NCBI GenBank assembly: GCA_041940385.1
Contig: JBGTSD010000001.1
Span: 1 to 64,000 of the forward strand
Length of the DNA: 64,000 nt
DNA from: JACVCK01 sp041940385
Lineage (GTDB): Bacteria; Planctomycetota; Phycisphaerae; Phycisphaerales; UBA1924
Reading direction: 5' to 3'
In this document: in pieces, positions 8,742-16,314 of the stretch
Layout: each line of letters starts with the position of its first letter
Numbering within the stretch: the stretch's first letter is position 1
Notes under the pieces: generated by a model
Told to the model about the DNA's origin: nothing
Databases searched by the model: none
The model's input: only the letters and a program-made list of their open reading frames with translations
Made by a program: the position numbers and the translations under genes

Positions 8742-9239
8742 TCAGCGCGGCATGCCGGAGACGAGGGCGGCCCAGGGCGAGCCGTTGACGCTCGCGGGGG
8801 TCATGCCGGGCATGGGGTAGTGGCGGGTCAGGGCTTCACCCAGCGCGCCGGGCTCGGTCAGCACGAAGTAGGCCGGCTGGCCCAGCGCTCGATAGACGAA
8901 GCGGACGGCGCGGGCGAGGTTGTCGAGCGTGGTGCAGATCATCAGGCCCTCGCCGTCGCGCCGGATCGGCAGCAGCTTGAACTGCCACGCCTGACGCGCC
9001 GTGAGCGCCCGCAGAACCTCGTTGTCCACGCGTTCACGCCGCGGGTCGATGCGCGCCGTCTGGGACGCGTACTGCTCGGCCCACAGACCCTCGACGACGA
9101 TCGGGTCCACGCCGAAGAGGTTCTCGGCGATGTCGCCGAACGGGCGGCCCTGCTCCTGCTGGACCTGAAGGATCGTGTCCACCTGCTCCTGCGTGAGCAC
9201 GTTCCGTCGCACCATCAACTCGCCGATTCGAAGGGTCAT
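8742..9239 (-). CDS. MshEN (GspE N-terminal) domain protein
   Basis: A 165-residue protein made almost only of an MshEN/T2SSE N-terminal domain: MTLRIGELMVRRNVLTQEQ followed by the LTQEQVDTILQVQQEQGRPFGDIAENLFG-type helical pattern (positions about 16-44), then an alpha/beta part with LLPIRRDGEGLMICTT. In other proteins this domain precedes the ATPase, and some versions bind cyclic di-GMP. Here it stands alone. I chose ATG 9239 because GAGGAGG lies ahead of it and the domain starts there; the open frame runs on to 9362 with low-complexity Arg-rich sequence. It lies upstream of pilT and the GspE-like gene on the same strand, which suggests a shared role. Confidence 0.8.
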   Translation of the reverse strand: MTLRIGELMVRRNVLTQEQVDTILQVQQEQGRPFGDIAENLFGVDPIVVEGLWAEQYASQTARIDPRRERVDNEVLRALTARQAWQFKLLPIRRDGEGLMICTTLDNLARAVRFVYRALGQPAYFVLTEPGALGEALTRHYPMPGMTPASVNGSPWAALVSGMPR

Positions 9240-9560
9240 AGATCGTTGCCTCCTCGTGCATGCCGCAGCGTCGCGGCGAGGAGGACATCGACGAACAAAC
9301 CGGTTGGGCGCGGGGCGGGAGCGGTTTCGGAGCGGTTTCGGCGCCGCGCGTGCTCGATGCAAGGCGGACGCGCGATAGCGCGACTCCGACGGCGCGAGCC
9401 GGTCGATTTTCCGCGCCCGACCTTGGCGCGGCGGGAAACCAATTGGATGGCGAAGGGCCCTCCGGCCGGTAATGACGGCGTCAGGACCAGCCGGCGACGG
9501 GCGCGCGGCGACGCCCTTGCCGGGCGGCGAGGGGGTCCGAAAAAACCTGAGGATCTGTCC
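9240..9560. other. Gap without a gene between the MshEN gene and clpS
   Basis: About 320 bases between two minus-strand genes. Nothing here has a believable reading frame. Just past the clpS stop on the minus strand is a weak AGGA/TCCT hairpin followed by six T (plus strand GAAAAAACC near 9538-9547), a possible terminator for clpS. The rest would hold the promoter of the MshEN gene, but I could not pick a clear -10/-35. Confidence 0.4.
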
Positions 9561-9881
9561 TTAGTTACCGGGCTCGATGGTGACCGTCAGGCCCTTGGAG
9601 CGGAACTGCTCGCGGTAGAGCTCGGCCCGCTCGCGGTGGGTGACTAGGAGCAGCGCGGCGCCGGACTCGTGGGCCTCGCGGGTGCGATGGACGGCCTCGG
9701 GGCGGGACAGGGGAGTGAGCTCGGTGATCGAGCGGACGACGTAGATCACGTCATTGACGTCGTCGTTGTGCAGAAGGACGCGGAACGGAGGGAGGCGGTC
9801 GACCTTCGGGGGCGCGACACGCGTCTTGGTGGCGGTGGCGGCTCCGCCGCTGTTTTCCGTCATTCCCGGCTCCGTCGGCAT
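9561..9881 (-). CDS. clpS: ATP-dependent Clp protease adaptor ClpS
   Basis: Delivers N-end-rule substrates to ClpA-ClpP in the cytoplasm. The 106-residue product has a disordered N-terminus (1-30) and then the ClpS fold with PPFRVLLHNDDVNDVIYVV, where the HNDDVN stretch corresponds to the substrate-binding NDD motif. HESGAALLLVTHRERAE matches the C-terminal half. An AAGGAGA Shine-Dalgarno precedes ATG 9881. clpA is not next to it. Confidence 0.92.
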   Translation of the reverse strand: MPTEPGMTENSGGAATATKTRVAPPKVDRLPPFRVLLHNDDVNDVIYVVRSITELTPLSRPEAVHRTREAHESGAALLLVTHRERAELYREQFRSKGLTVTIEPGN

Positions 9882-9933
9882 CGTCTTCTGATCTCCTTAT
9901 GACTGCTCGATCCGGGGAACTGTAGGCGCCGGA

Positions 9934-9957
9934 CGCGGCGCGTCCAGACGCGCCGCG
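9934..9957 (-). terminator. GC-rich hairpin after the first exported-family gene
   Basis: CGCGGCGCGTC pairs with GACGCGCCGCG across a 2-base loop, about 25 bases past the minus-strand gene ending at 9981. No T run follows, so this is a possible rather than a certain terminator. Confidence 0.4.
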
Positions 9958-9980
9958 CTCGGCCTTGGAGAAGATCGTCG

Positions 9981-11768
9981 TTAATCGCCCCCGAACTCGA
10001 ATTCCTCGTCCGACGACGCCCCCTTCTTCTTGGTGCGCTTTTTCACGACCGGGGCGTCGGCGGCCGGGTCGCGCGACGGCGGGGGAAGGGTGCGCCAGGA
10101 CTCGGCGGCGACGAGCCGCTGGTCGACCGGCAGGCCGGTGGACGCGATCGGCACGTAGCCGAGCGTCGCGACACGCTGCATCTCCGTCGCGACGTCGGTC
10201 GCCGTCGCGGGTCGACCCAGGAACGACTCGAGTCGATCCACGCGCGTGAAGCCCCAGGTCTCGTGACCGGGATTCAGGAAGTCCGCGAGATAGTGGCGCG
10301 TCTCGAGGCGCAGGTCGCCCTCGCCGGCGCGCGTGGCGAGGAGGAAGCAGGGCGCGAGCGTGTGCATCACATCGCCGAGCGGCGGCTCGACGACGAACTT
10401 CACGTCGGGCGCGCGCTGCTGGAGGATCTGCATCCAGTCGTACGCCTCCCAGATGTCCATGCGTCGGAAGGCGTCGAGCCCGATCATGGTCGCTCCCGCG
10501 GCGACGGCCGCGTCGAGGTCCGCCAGCACCGCCGAGACGTGCTCGGAGTTGGTCGGGTCCATGTCGATGAACGTCGGCGGATCCCAGGAGGTCGCGACCA
10601 TCGTGGAGCGGCTCCACCAGAGGCCCAGGTCTCCCCCGCTGCGTTCGACGCGCGGGAGTTGGGTGGAGAAGTCCTGCATGCGCGCGTTGACGCCGGGGCC
10701 GGCGCGCCACTGCGCGGAGAACTTGTAGGGGACGTTCTTGTGCTCGCCGCGGTCGGTTGCGCCGGCGGCGGCCCAGACCATGGTGCGCTTCCAGCCGCGG
10801 TTCACGTAGGTGATGAGTTCGTCGGCGACGGGCCCATAGCCGTGCAGATCGGGGCGGAGTCGATCCTGGCGGAATCCGAGGGGATTACCGGCGCGGATCT
10901 GTCCCGACGCGGCGGTCGAGAACGCGCGCACTGGTCGCGGATCGCGGTCGTAGCGGACTTCTCCGTAGTTCTCGCGGAAGAACCGGCGGTAGGGCTCGAG
11001 CGTCTGCTGCCACGCGTCGGGATTGTGCACGGCGCGGATGCAGACGGTGTAGGTGCGCTGCTCGCCGGGCGCGAGGAAGCCGTCCTCGCTGAGCTTGCGG
11101 GCGTCCTCGCCGGGGGCGTTGAGGTTGAAGGAGAACTCCCAGACGAGGGATCGTTCCTTGGGCACACGGCGCGCAAAGACGCCGATGCGCACCTGATGCT
11201 TGTAGTCGAGGATGGGGTACAGCAGCGACGCCGCGACGCGATAGTCGCCCTCGCCCATCATGGCGACGGGTGAGTAGAGGCCGTCGGGGTAGAACCAGCC
11301 TCCGGGCGAGTACGGACGGTTGAGGTGATCGATCGTCACTTCCTTGCCGTCGAAGCGGAAGTCGCGCGAGTGGATGGCGCGTCCGAAGCGGAAGCCGGTG
11401 ATCGTAATCGCGCCGGGCGACATCGGGCGCTGCGTGGGATTGGTCAGGCGCACGACGGCGTCGAAGCCGCCGGGCTGGGGGTTGATCTCGACCGACGCGG
11501 GATTCACGCCGGTGGGAATCTGGCGCGGATCGTCGGGCGACCAGATCGGCTTGCCCGCGGGCGCGAGCAGCACGACGCCGGTGGACGCGTCGATCATGCG
11601 GACGGCGTCGCCCTCGCGCACGACGGTGGCGTTGATGAGGGCGTCGCCGGCGCGTGCGGTGGATCCGGTGCGCGCTCGGGGAGAGGTCGGCTCGCGTCCG
11701 GACTGCGTCCACGACGGCGGCGCCGAGCACGAGGCGATGGCGAGAACGAAGGCGATCAACGCGTGCAT
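9981..11768 (-). CDS. Exported protein of a tandem paralogue family, possible lipoprotein (copy 1)
   Basis: Unknown function; 595 residues. ATG 11768 is chosen because it has a CGGAG Shine-Dalgarno and is followed by a hydrophobic leader MHALIAFVLAIASC that can be read as a lipobox (IASC). The body aligns throughout with the two genes upstream: a beta-rich N-terminal half (FRFDGKEVTIDH, GWFYPDGLYSPV, LLYPILDYKHQVRI) and a C-terminal half with GLWWSRS, a GATMIGLDAFRRMDIWEA strand-helix and FVVEPPLGD, then NPGHETWGF. This strand-helix rhythm resembles a TIM barrel of glycoside hydrolases, which is an inference. Unlike the other copies it has no dockerin loops, and it ends in a charged KKRTKKK / DEEFEFGGD tail. 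Confidence 0.75.
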   Translation of the reverse strand: MHALIAFVLAIASCSAPPSWTQSGREPTSPRARTGSTARAGDALINATVVREGDAVRMIDASTGVVLLAPAGKPIWSPDDPRQIPTGVNPASVEINPQPGGFDAVVRLTNPTQRPMSPGAITITGFRFGRAIHSRDFRFDGKEVTIDHLNRPYSPGGWFYPDGLYSPVAMMGEGDYRVAASLLYPILDYKHQVRIGVFARRVPKERSLVWEFSFNLNAPGEDARKLSEDGFLAPGEQRTYTVCIRAVHNPDAWQQTLEPYRRFFRENYGEVRYDRDPRPVRAFSTAASGQIRAGNPLGFRQDRLRPDLHGYGPVADELITYVNRGWKRTMVWAAAGATDRGEHKNVPYKFSAQWRAGPGVNARMQDFSTQLPRVERSGGDLGLWWSRSTMVATSWDPPTFIDMDPTNSEHVSAVLADLDAAVAAGATMIGLDAFRRMDIWEAYDWMQILQQRAPDVKFVVEPPLGDVMHTLAPCFLLATRAGEGDLRLETRHYLADFLNPGHETWGFTRVDRLESFLGRPATATDVATEMQRVATLGYVPIASTGLPVDQRLVAAESWRTLPPPSRDPAADAPVVKKRTKKKGASSDEEFEFGGD

Positions 11769-11869
11769 GTTCAGACTCCGGCGGATTGGGCTGCGTGCAT
11801 GCATTCCCGGATTATTGCGCGCCGAACCTCGGCGCCGCACGATTCATCGGCAGATTCCTCGAACGGCAC

Positions 11870-11899
11870 AAGGCCGATCGCGTGGATGCGATCGGCCTT
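11870..11899 (-). terminator. Probable terminator after copy 2 of the exported family
   Basis: A perfect 12-bp stem (AAGGCCGATCGC with GCGATCGGCCTT) around a 6-base loop, 37 bases past the stop of the minus-strand gene at 11937. Only a short T stretch follows on the minus strand. Confidence 0.65.
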
Positions 11900-11936
11900 G
11901 CGCAGAATGAAAGCTCCTGCATTCACGGTCGTCGGC

Positions 11937-13853
11937 TCAGTCGTCGAGGTGCCAGGTTTCCGCGGCCACCATCGCCGGCGTGATCGGGATGGGCTCGCTG
12001 AGGCACGGGACGTAGCCGAGCGACGCGATGCGTTCGCCCTCGGCGATCCAGTCCTCGAGAGTCGGTTCGCGCCCGAGGTAGTCGGTGAGCCGGTCGATGC
12101 GCGCGTAGCCCCACGTCTCGTGGCCGGGGTTGAGGAGGTCGGCGAGGAAGTGGCGCGTCTCGACGCGCAGATCGGCCTCGCTGGCGGGTCGGGTCGCGAC
12201 CTGGAATGCGGGCGTGAGATTGTGGATGACGTCGCCGCAGAGAGGCTCGGTGATGAATCGTGCGTCGGGCGCTCGAGCCTGCATCAGGTTGAGCCACACG
12301 ACGGCGTCCCAGGCCTGCATCTTGCGGAAGGCGTCCAGTCCGATGAGCCGCGCGCCGGCCTCGTAGGCGAGGTCCAGTTCACGAAGCGCGAGCAGCACGT
12401 GCTCGGGATTGTGGGGATTGAGATCCTCGATGAGCCAGGTGTCCCAGCCGTCGGGCATGACCTGCGCGCTGCGCCCCCACCAGAGGCCGAGGTTCACGCC
12501 GGAGGCGGGAACGCGGTTGAACTGCTCGATCGCGTTGCCGAGGTTATGGCCGTACTCGGAGCCCTCGAGCCAGTGGCTGGTGAAGATCGGCGGGATGTTG
12601 TTGTGCTGATTGACGTAGAAGTTGCCGGTGGTCTTCGAGACCATGATGCGGGTGAAGCCGAGATCGCCGCGGGTGACGAAGCGATCGACCCACGGACCGA
12701 AGCCATGCACGTCGGCGCGCATATGGACGCCGCCGGTGAAGCCGTAGGGATTGTCGGGCCCCATATTGCCGTCCACCGCGAGGGTGGTGAACTGCGCGGG
12801 CGTCGGATCGCGGTGATACCGAACCGAGCCGTAGAGCGACTGGAAGAACTCGCGATAGGGCTGCAGCGTGGCCTGCCAGCGCTCGGCGCCCTTGGCGACG
12901 CGCACGGACGCGATGTAGACGCGCGACTCTCCGGGCGCAAGGTCGCCGCCGGGGTTGTACTTGTTCTCGTGGTTGGCGTTGAGCGTGAACTCGTGGAACC
13001 ACGCGGGGCCACCCGTGGTGTTCTGGGCCTTGCACCGGATCTTGACCTGGTGCTTGTAGTCGAGGATCGGGTAGATGAGCGAGACGCCCATCTTGTAGGA
13101 GCCGTCCTCCACGACGTTCACCGGCGCGTACGTGCCGCCGGGGTAGTACCAGCCGGACACGCCGATGCCCGTGTTGTCGGCGTTGAGCGTGATCGGCTTG
13201 CCGTCGAAGCGGAAGTCGTGCCCGGTGATCGATTCGCCGAAGCGCACACCGGCGACGGAGATCTTGCCGAGGCCCGACCACTCCTGCGTGTTGTTGACGA
13301 AGGTGAAGATCAGGTCGCAGCCGTCGGGATGGGGAACGAGATCGATGGTCGGCGTCACGAGGCAGGGATTCGGGGCGCCGCTGATCGGCGACCAGAGCTT
13401 CGTGTTGGTGGGGTTGATGACGTAGAACTCCGTCTCGTTGTCGATCATCTCGAGCTTCGTGCCGTCGCCGACGAGCGTCGACGTCATCCGCCAGACCGGA
13501 TCACCCGGAGGAAGTGGCGGGCTCATGTCGTCGAAATTCTCGAGGAACATGCCGAGGTCGGCGGTGTTGACCTGACCGTCGCGGTTGAGATCCGCGACGC
13601 GCGGCGCCCCCGACGGGTGGCGCATGTGGTCCATCAGACGCAGCAGGTCCTGCGTGTCAATTCGCCGATCGCCATTCAGATCGCCGACGAGGCGGACGTG
13701 GCTCGACGCCTTCGGCGCCGGGGCGGCCTGGGCGCCCGACCCGGCGACGCGCGAACCTCCCGCGAGCGTGGCGCTCGCCGTGAGCGCGCCCGTCGCGATC
13801 GCGAGCGACGTTCGCAGGACGCCGCTCGACTTCGTGAACTGCTTGCCGTACAT
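11937..13853 (-). CDS. Exported dockerin-bearing protein of the tandem paralogue family (copy 2)
   Basis: Unknown function; 638 residues. ATG 13853 has a strong AAAGGAG ahead of it and starts a signal peptide (about residues 15-37, ending in an A-rich stretch). Residues about 52-115 hold two dockerin-type calcium loops, DLNGDRRIDTQD and DLNRDGQVNTAD. The remaining 500 residues form the family domain: GTKLEMIDN, FRFDGKPITLNADN, GWYYPGGTYAPVNV, GLWWGRSAQVMPDGWD, RLIGLDAFRKM (Asp 507), RFITEPLCGD (Glu 536) and NPGHETWGYARIDRL. Asp 507 and Glu 536 sit on successive predicted strands, like the catalytic pair of barrel glycosidases, but this is only a guess. It is closest to copy 3. Confidence 0.78.
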   Translation of the reverse strand: MYGKQFTKSSGVLRTSLAIATGALTASATLAGGSRVAGSGAQAAPAPKASSHVRLVGDLNGDRRIDTQDLLRLMDHMRHPSGAPRVADLNRDGQVNTADLGMFLENFDDMSPPLPPGDPVWRMTSTLVGDGTKLEMIDNETEFYVINPTNTKLWSPISGAPNPCLVTPTIDLVPHPDGCDLIFTFVNNTQEWSGLGKISVAGVRFGESITGHDFRFDGKPITLNADNTGIGVSGWYYPGGTYAPVNVVEDGSYKMGVSLIYPILDYKHQVKIRCKAQNTTGGPAWFHEFTLNANHENKYNPGGDLAPGESRVYIASVRVAKGAERWQATLQPYREFFQSLYGSVRYHRDPTPAQFTTLAVDGNMGPDNPYGFTGGVHMRADVHGFGPWVDRFVTRGDLGFTRIMVSKTTGNFYVNQHNNIPPIFTSHWLEGSEYGHNLGNAIEQFNRVPASGVNLGLWWGRSAQVMPDGWDTWLIEDLNPHNPEHVLLALRELDLAYEAGARLIGLDAFRKMQAWDAVVWLNLMQARAPDARFITEPLCGDVIHNLTPAFQVATRPASEADLRVETRHFLADLLNPGHETWGYARIDRLTDYLGREPTLEDWIAEGERIASLGYVPCLSEPIPITPAMVAAETWHLDD

Positions 13854-14154
13854 CGTGTCGACTCCTTTCACCGAGCGTCCGGGCCCGGCTGGTGACGGAG
13901 ATCGACGACGGCGAGCGCGAAGTGGAGTCACCGATGCCCGGATGCAACGACGCCGCGCCGCACGATGGAGATATCGCGGGCGGGCCGCTCGTCCCGTTCG
14001 TGCAGCGTCGGAGCGCCCCGGATTCGCGCGCCGCCCTTGACGGTCGCCGCGACGTTTGGCAAGCAAAGCGCCGACGCCCGAGAACTCGGGCGTTGGCGCG
14101 GATGCATCGAACCAGGTGTCGGCGGCGCGTTCTCGGACGCGCCGTCGGCGCCGG
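13854..14154. other. Gap between copies 2 and 3 of the exported family
   Basis: About 300 bases between two minus-strand paralogues. It contains the terminator of copy 3 (14061-14099) and, next to 13854, the Shine-Dalgarno and leader of copy 2. I see no small gene and no clear -10/-35 pair. Confidence 0.45.
14061..14099 (-). terminator. Intrinsic terminator after copy 3 of the exported family
   Basis: A 14-15-bp stem (14068-14082 with 14085-14099, one G-T pair) is followed on the minus strand by TTTGCTT. It lies 56 bases past the stop of the gene ending at 14155. Confidence 0.8.
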
Positions 14155-15987
14155 TTATTGGTCCTCGTGCCAGGACTCGACGGCGTACATCGACGGCAGA
14201 ACGTTGATGGGCTCGCTCAGGCAGACGATGTAGCCGAGGGACGCGATGCGCTCGGCCTCGGCGATCCAGTCTTCGAGCGTGGGCTCACGACCGAGATAGT
14301 CGGTGAGACGATCGATGCGGGCGTAGCCCCAGGTCTCGTGCCCGGGGTTGAGCAGGTCCGCGAGGTAGTGGCGCGTCTCGACGCGCAGCTCGGCTTCGTT
14401 CTGCGGGCGCGTGGCGACCTGGAAGGCCGGGTATCGGTTGTGGACGATGTCGCCGCAGACCGGCTCGGTGATGAAGCGCACGGCGGGCGCCCGCACGCGC
14501 ATCATCTGGATCCATCGCAGCGCATCCCACGCCTGCATGCGCCGGAACGCGTCGAGGCCGATGAGCCGCGCGCCCGCGGCGTACGCGGCGTCGATCTCTC
14601 GGAATCCGAGCGCGGCGTGCTCGGGATTGTTGGGGTCGAGGTCCTCGATCGCGAAGGTGTCCCACCCGTCGGGCATCACCTGCGCGCTGCGCCCCCACCA
14701 GAGGCCGAGGTTGACGCCGGCGGCGGGAATCCGCGGGAACTGCGTGAACGCGTCCGCCATGTTGTGCCCGTAGTCGGCGCCCTCGAGCCAGTGGCTGGTG
14801 AACAGCGGCGGAATGTTGTTCTGGATGTTGATGAAGAAGTGTCCGGTGGGCTTGGACACCATGATGCGCTGGTAGCCGCGATCCGCGCGGGTCACGAGGC
14901 GATCGACCCACGGCCCGAAGCCGAAGAGATCGGGGCGGAAGTTGTAGCCGCCGGCGAACGAGTACGGGTTCTCGATGTCGTGATTGCCGTCCACGGCGAG
15001 CGTCGTGAACTGCGCAGGCGCGTTGTTGCGCGCGTAATCCACAGCGCCGTGCCGGGACTGGAAGTAGTCGCGGTAGGGTTCGAGCGACTCCTGCCAGGGC
15101 CGATGGTTCTTGACGACGCGGACGGCGAGGATGTACGAGCGCGTCTCGCCCGGCGCGAGATCGCCGCCCGGGTTGTACTTGTTCTCGTGCTCGGGGTTCA
15201 GCACGAACTCGTGGAACCAGGCGGCGCCGCCCCCGCTCGGGAACTGCGCTTTGCAGCGGATCCGCACCTGGTGCTTGAAGTTGAGGATGGGATAGAGCAG
15301 CGAGACGCCCATCTTGTACGGGCCGTCCTCGATCACATTCACCGGCGAGTACGTGCCGCCCGGGTAGTACCAGCCGCTCACGCCGATGCCGGAATTGTCC
15401 GCATTCAACGTGATCGGCTTGCCGTCGAAGCGGAAGTCGTGGCCGGTGATCTGTTCGTCCAGGCGCACGCCGGCGAGTGTGATCTTGCCGAGGCCCGACC
15501 ACTCCTGCGTGTTGTTGACGTAGGTGAAGACCAGGTCGCAACCGTCCGTGTGGGGCACGAGCGCGATCGACGGCGTCACCAGGCAGGGATTCGTCGAGCC
15601 GCTGACCTCGGTCCAGAGCTTCGTGGCGGTGGGATCGACGAGCTTGAAGCCGGTCGCGTTGTCGGTCAGCTCGAGCTTTGTGCCGTCGCCCACGAGCGCG
15701 GCGATGAAGTTCGGCTGGTGCTCGCCGTCCGTGGGGTGGAACGACTCGCCGAATCCCTCGAGCAGAACCCCAAGGTCTGCGGCGTCGACGGCGCCGTCGC
15801 GATTCAGGTCGGCGTTCGAGAGCGGAGCGCCCGACCGGTAGGACTCCAGGAAGTCCATCAGGTCGAGCGTGTCGACGCGCCCGTCGGCATTGATGTCCGC
15901 CGGCGCGGCGCTCGCCACGGGCGCGGCGAGGCAGAGTGCGAGCGCGGTGATCGCGCGGCGGACGCGGGGAAAGCGTTCGTTCGTCAT
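14155..15987 (-). CDS. Exported dockerin-bearing protein of the tandem paralogue family (copy 3)
   Basis: Unknown function; 610 residues. ATG 15987 follows an AAGGAG and starts a signal peptide (ITALALCLAAPVASA, cleavage expected after ASA). Two dockerin-type loops follow at once: DINADGRVDTLD and DLNRDGAVDAAD (about residues 30-80). The family domain is collinear with copy 2 and shares long near-identical stretches such as FRFDGKPITLNADN, GWYYPGGTYSPVNVIEDG and the final YLGREPTLEDWIAEAERIA. It keeps the GLDAFRRMQAWDA and FITEPVCGD motifs. Each of the three copies has its own Shine-Dalgarno and terminator, so they appear to be separate transcription units made by duplication. Confidence 0.78.
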   Translation of the reverse strand: MTNERFPRVRRAITALALCLAAPVASAAPADINADGRVDTLDLMDFLESYRSGAPLSNADLNRDGAVDAADLGVLLEGFGESFHPTDGEHQPNFIAALVGDGTKLELTDNATGFKLVDPTATKLWTEVSGSTNPCLVTPSIALVPHTDGCDLVFTYVNNTQEWSGLGKITLAGVRLDEQITGHDFRFDGKPITLNADNSGIGVSGWYYPGGTYSPVNVIEDGPYKMGVSLLYPILNFKHQVRIRCKAQFPSGGGAAWFHEFVLNPEHENKYNPGGDLAPGETRSYILAVRVVKNHRPWQESLEPYRDYFQSRHGAVDYARNNAPAQFTTLAVDGNHDIENPYSFAGGYNFRPDLFGFGPWVDRLVTRADRGYQRIMVSKPTGHFFINIQNNIPPLFTSHWLEGADYGHNMADAFTQFPRIPAAGVNLGLWWGRSAQVMPDGWDTFAIEDLDPNNPEHAALGFREIDAAYAAGARLIGLDAFRRMQAWDALRWIQMMRVRAPAVRFITEPVCGDIVHNRYPAFQVATRPQNEAELRVETRHYLADLLNPGHETWGYARIDRLTDYLGREPTLEDWIAEAERIASLGYIVCLSEPINVLPSMYAVESWHEDQ

Positions 15988-16314
15988 TGGATGCTGGCTC
16001 CTTCGCCGGACATTCAGGGTCCGACGGCTGGCGAGACGGCGGCGCTCAGCGCGCACGCTCACAGGGTGCGACGAAGTGGGGACGTCGTGGCAACGAAGAC
16101 GCCGATTCGGGGTGTAGATCGCGCTGGCTGGCGGCGATCAGTTCGCGGCGCCGTGGACGCGCGCGCCGAGAACAATGGTCGGTAGGAGATACATCAGGAG
16201 CGCAGAAAAGGCAACGAAATCTGACGATTTCATCTGCGCGCCATCGGCGCCGATGATGCGCCGCCGACGCGTTTGCGTCGCCGGCGCACTCTTAAGTCAT
16301 CTCGACCAACCGAT
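15988..16314. other. Gap with two hairpins between copy 3 and the P-type ATPase
   Basis: About 325 bases without a gene. It holds a hairpin with a GAAATC-TGAC-GATTTC inner stem and CGCAGA/TCTGCG outer stem (16201-16238), and a second GC-rich hairpin (16258-16287, one mismatch). Both lie past the 3' end of the minus-strand P-type ATPase gene and may act as its terminator, although neither is followed by a T run on that strand. Confidence 0.45.

Noticed and set aside
11325..13895. An 856-codon plus-strand frame over the tandem exported-family genes
   Set aside because: Antisense shadow of two real minus-strand genes with signal peptides and dockerin loops.
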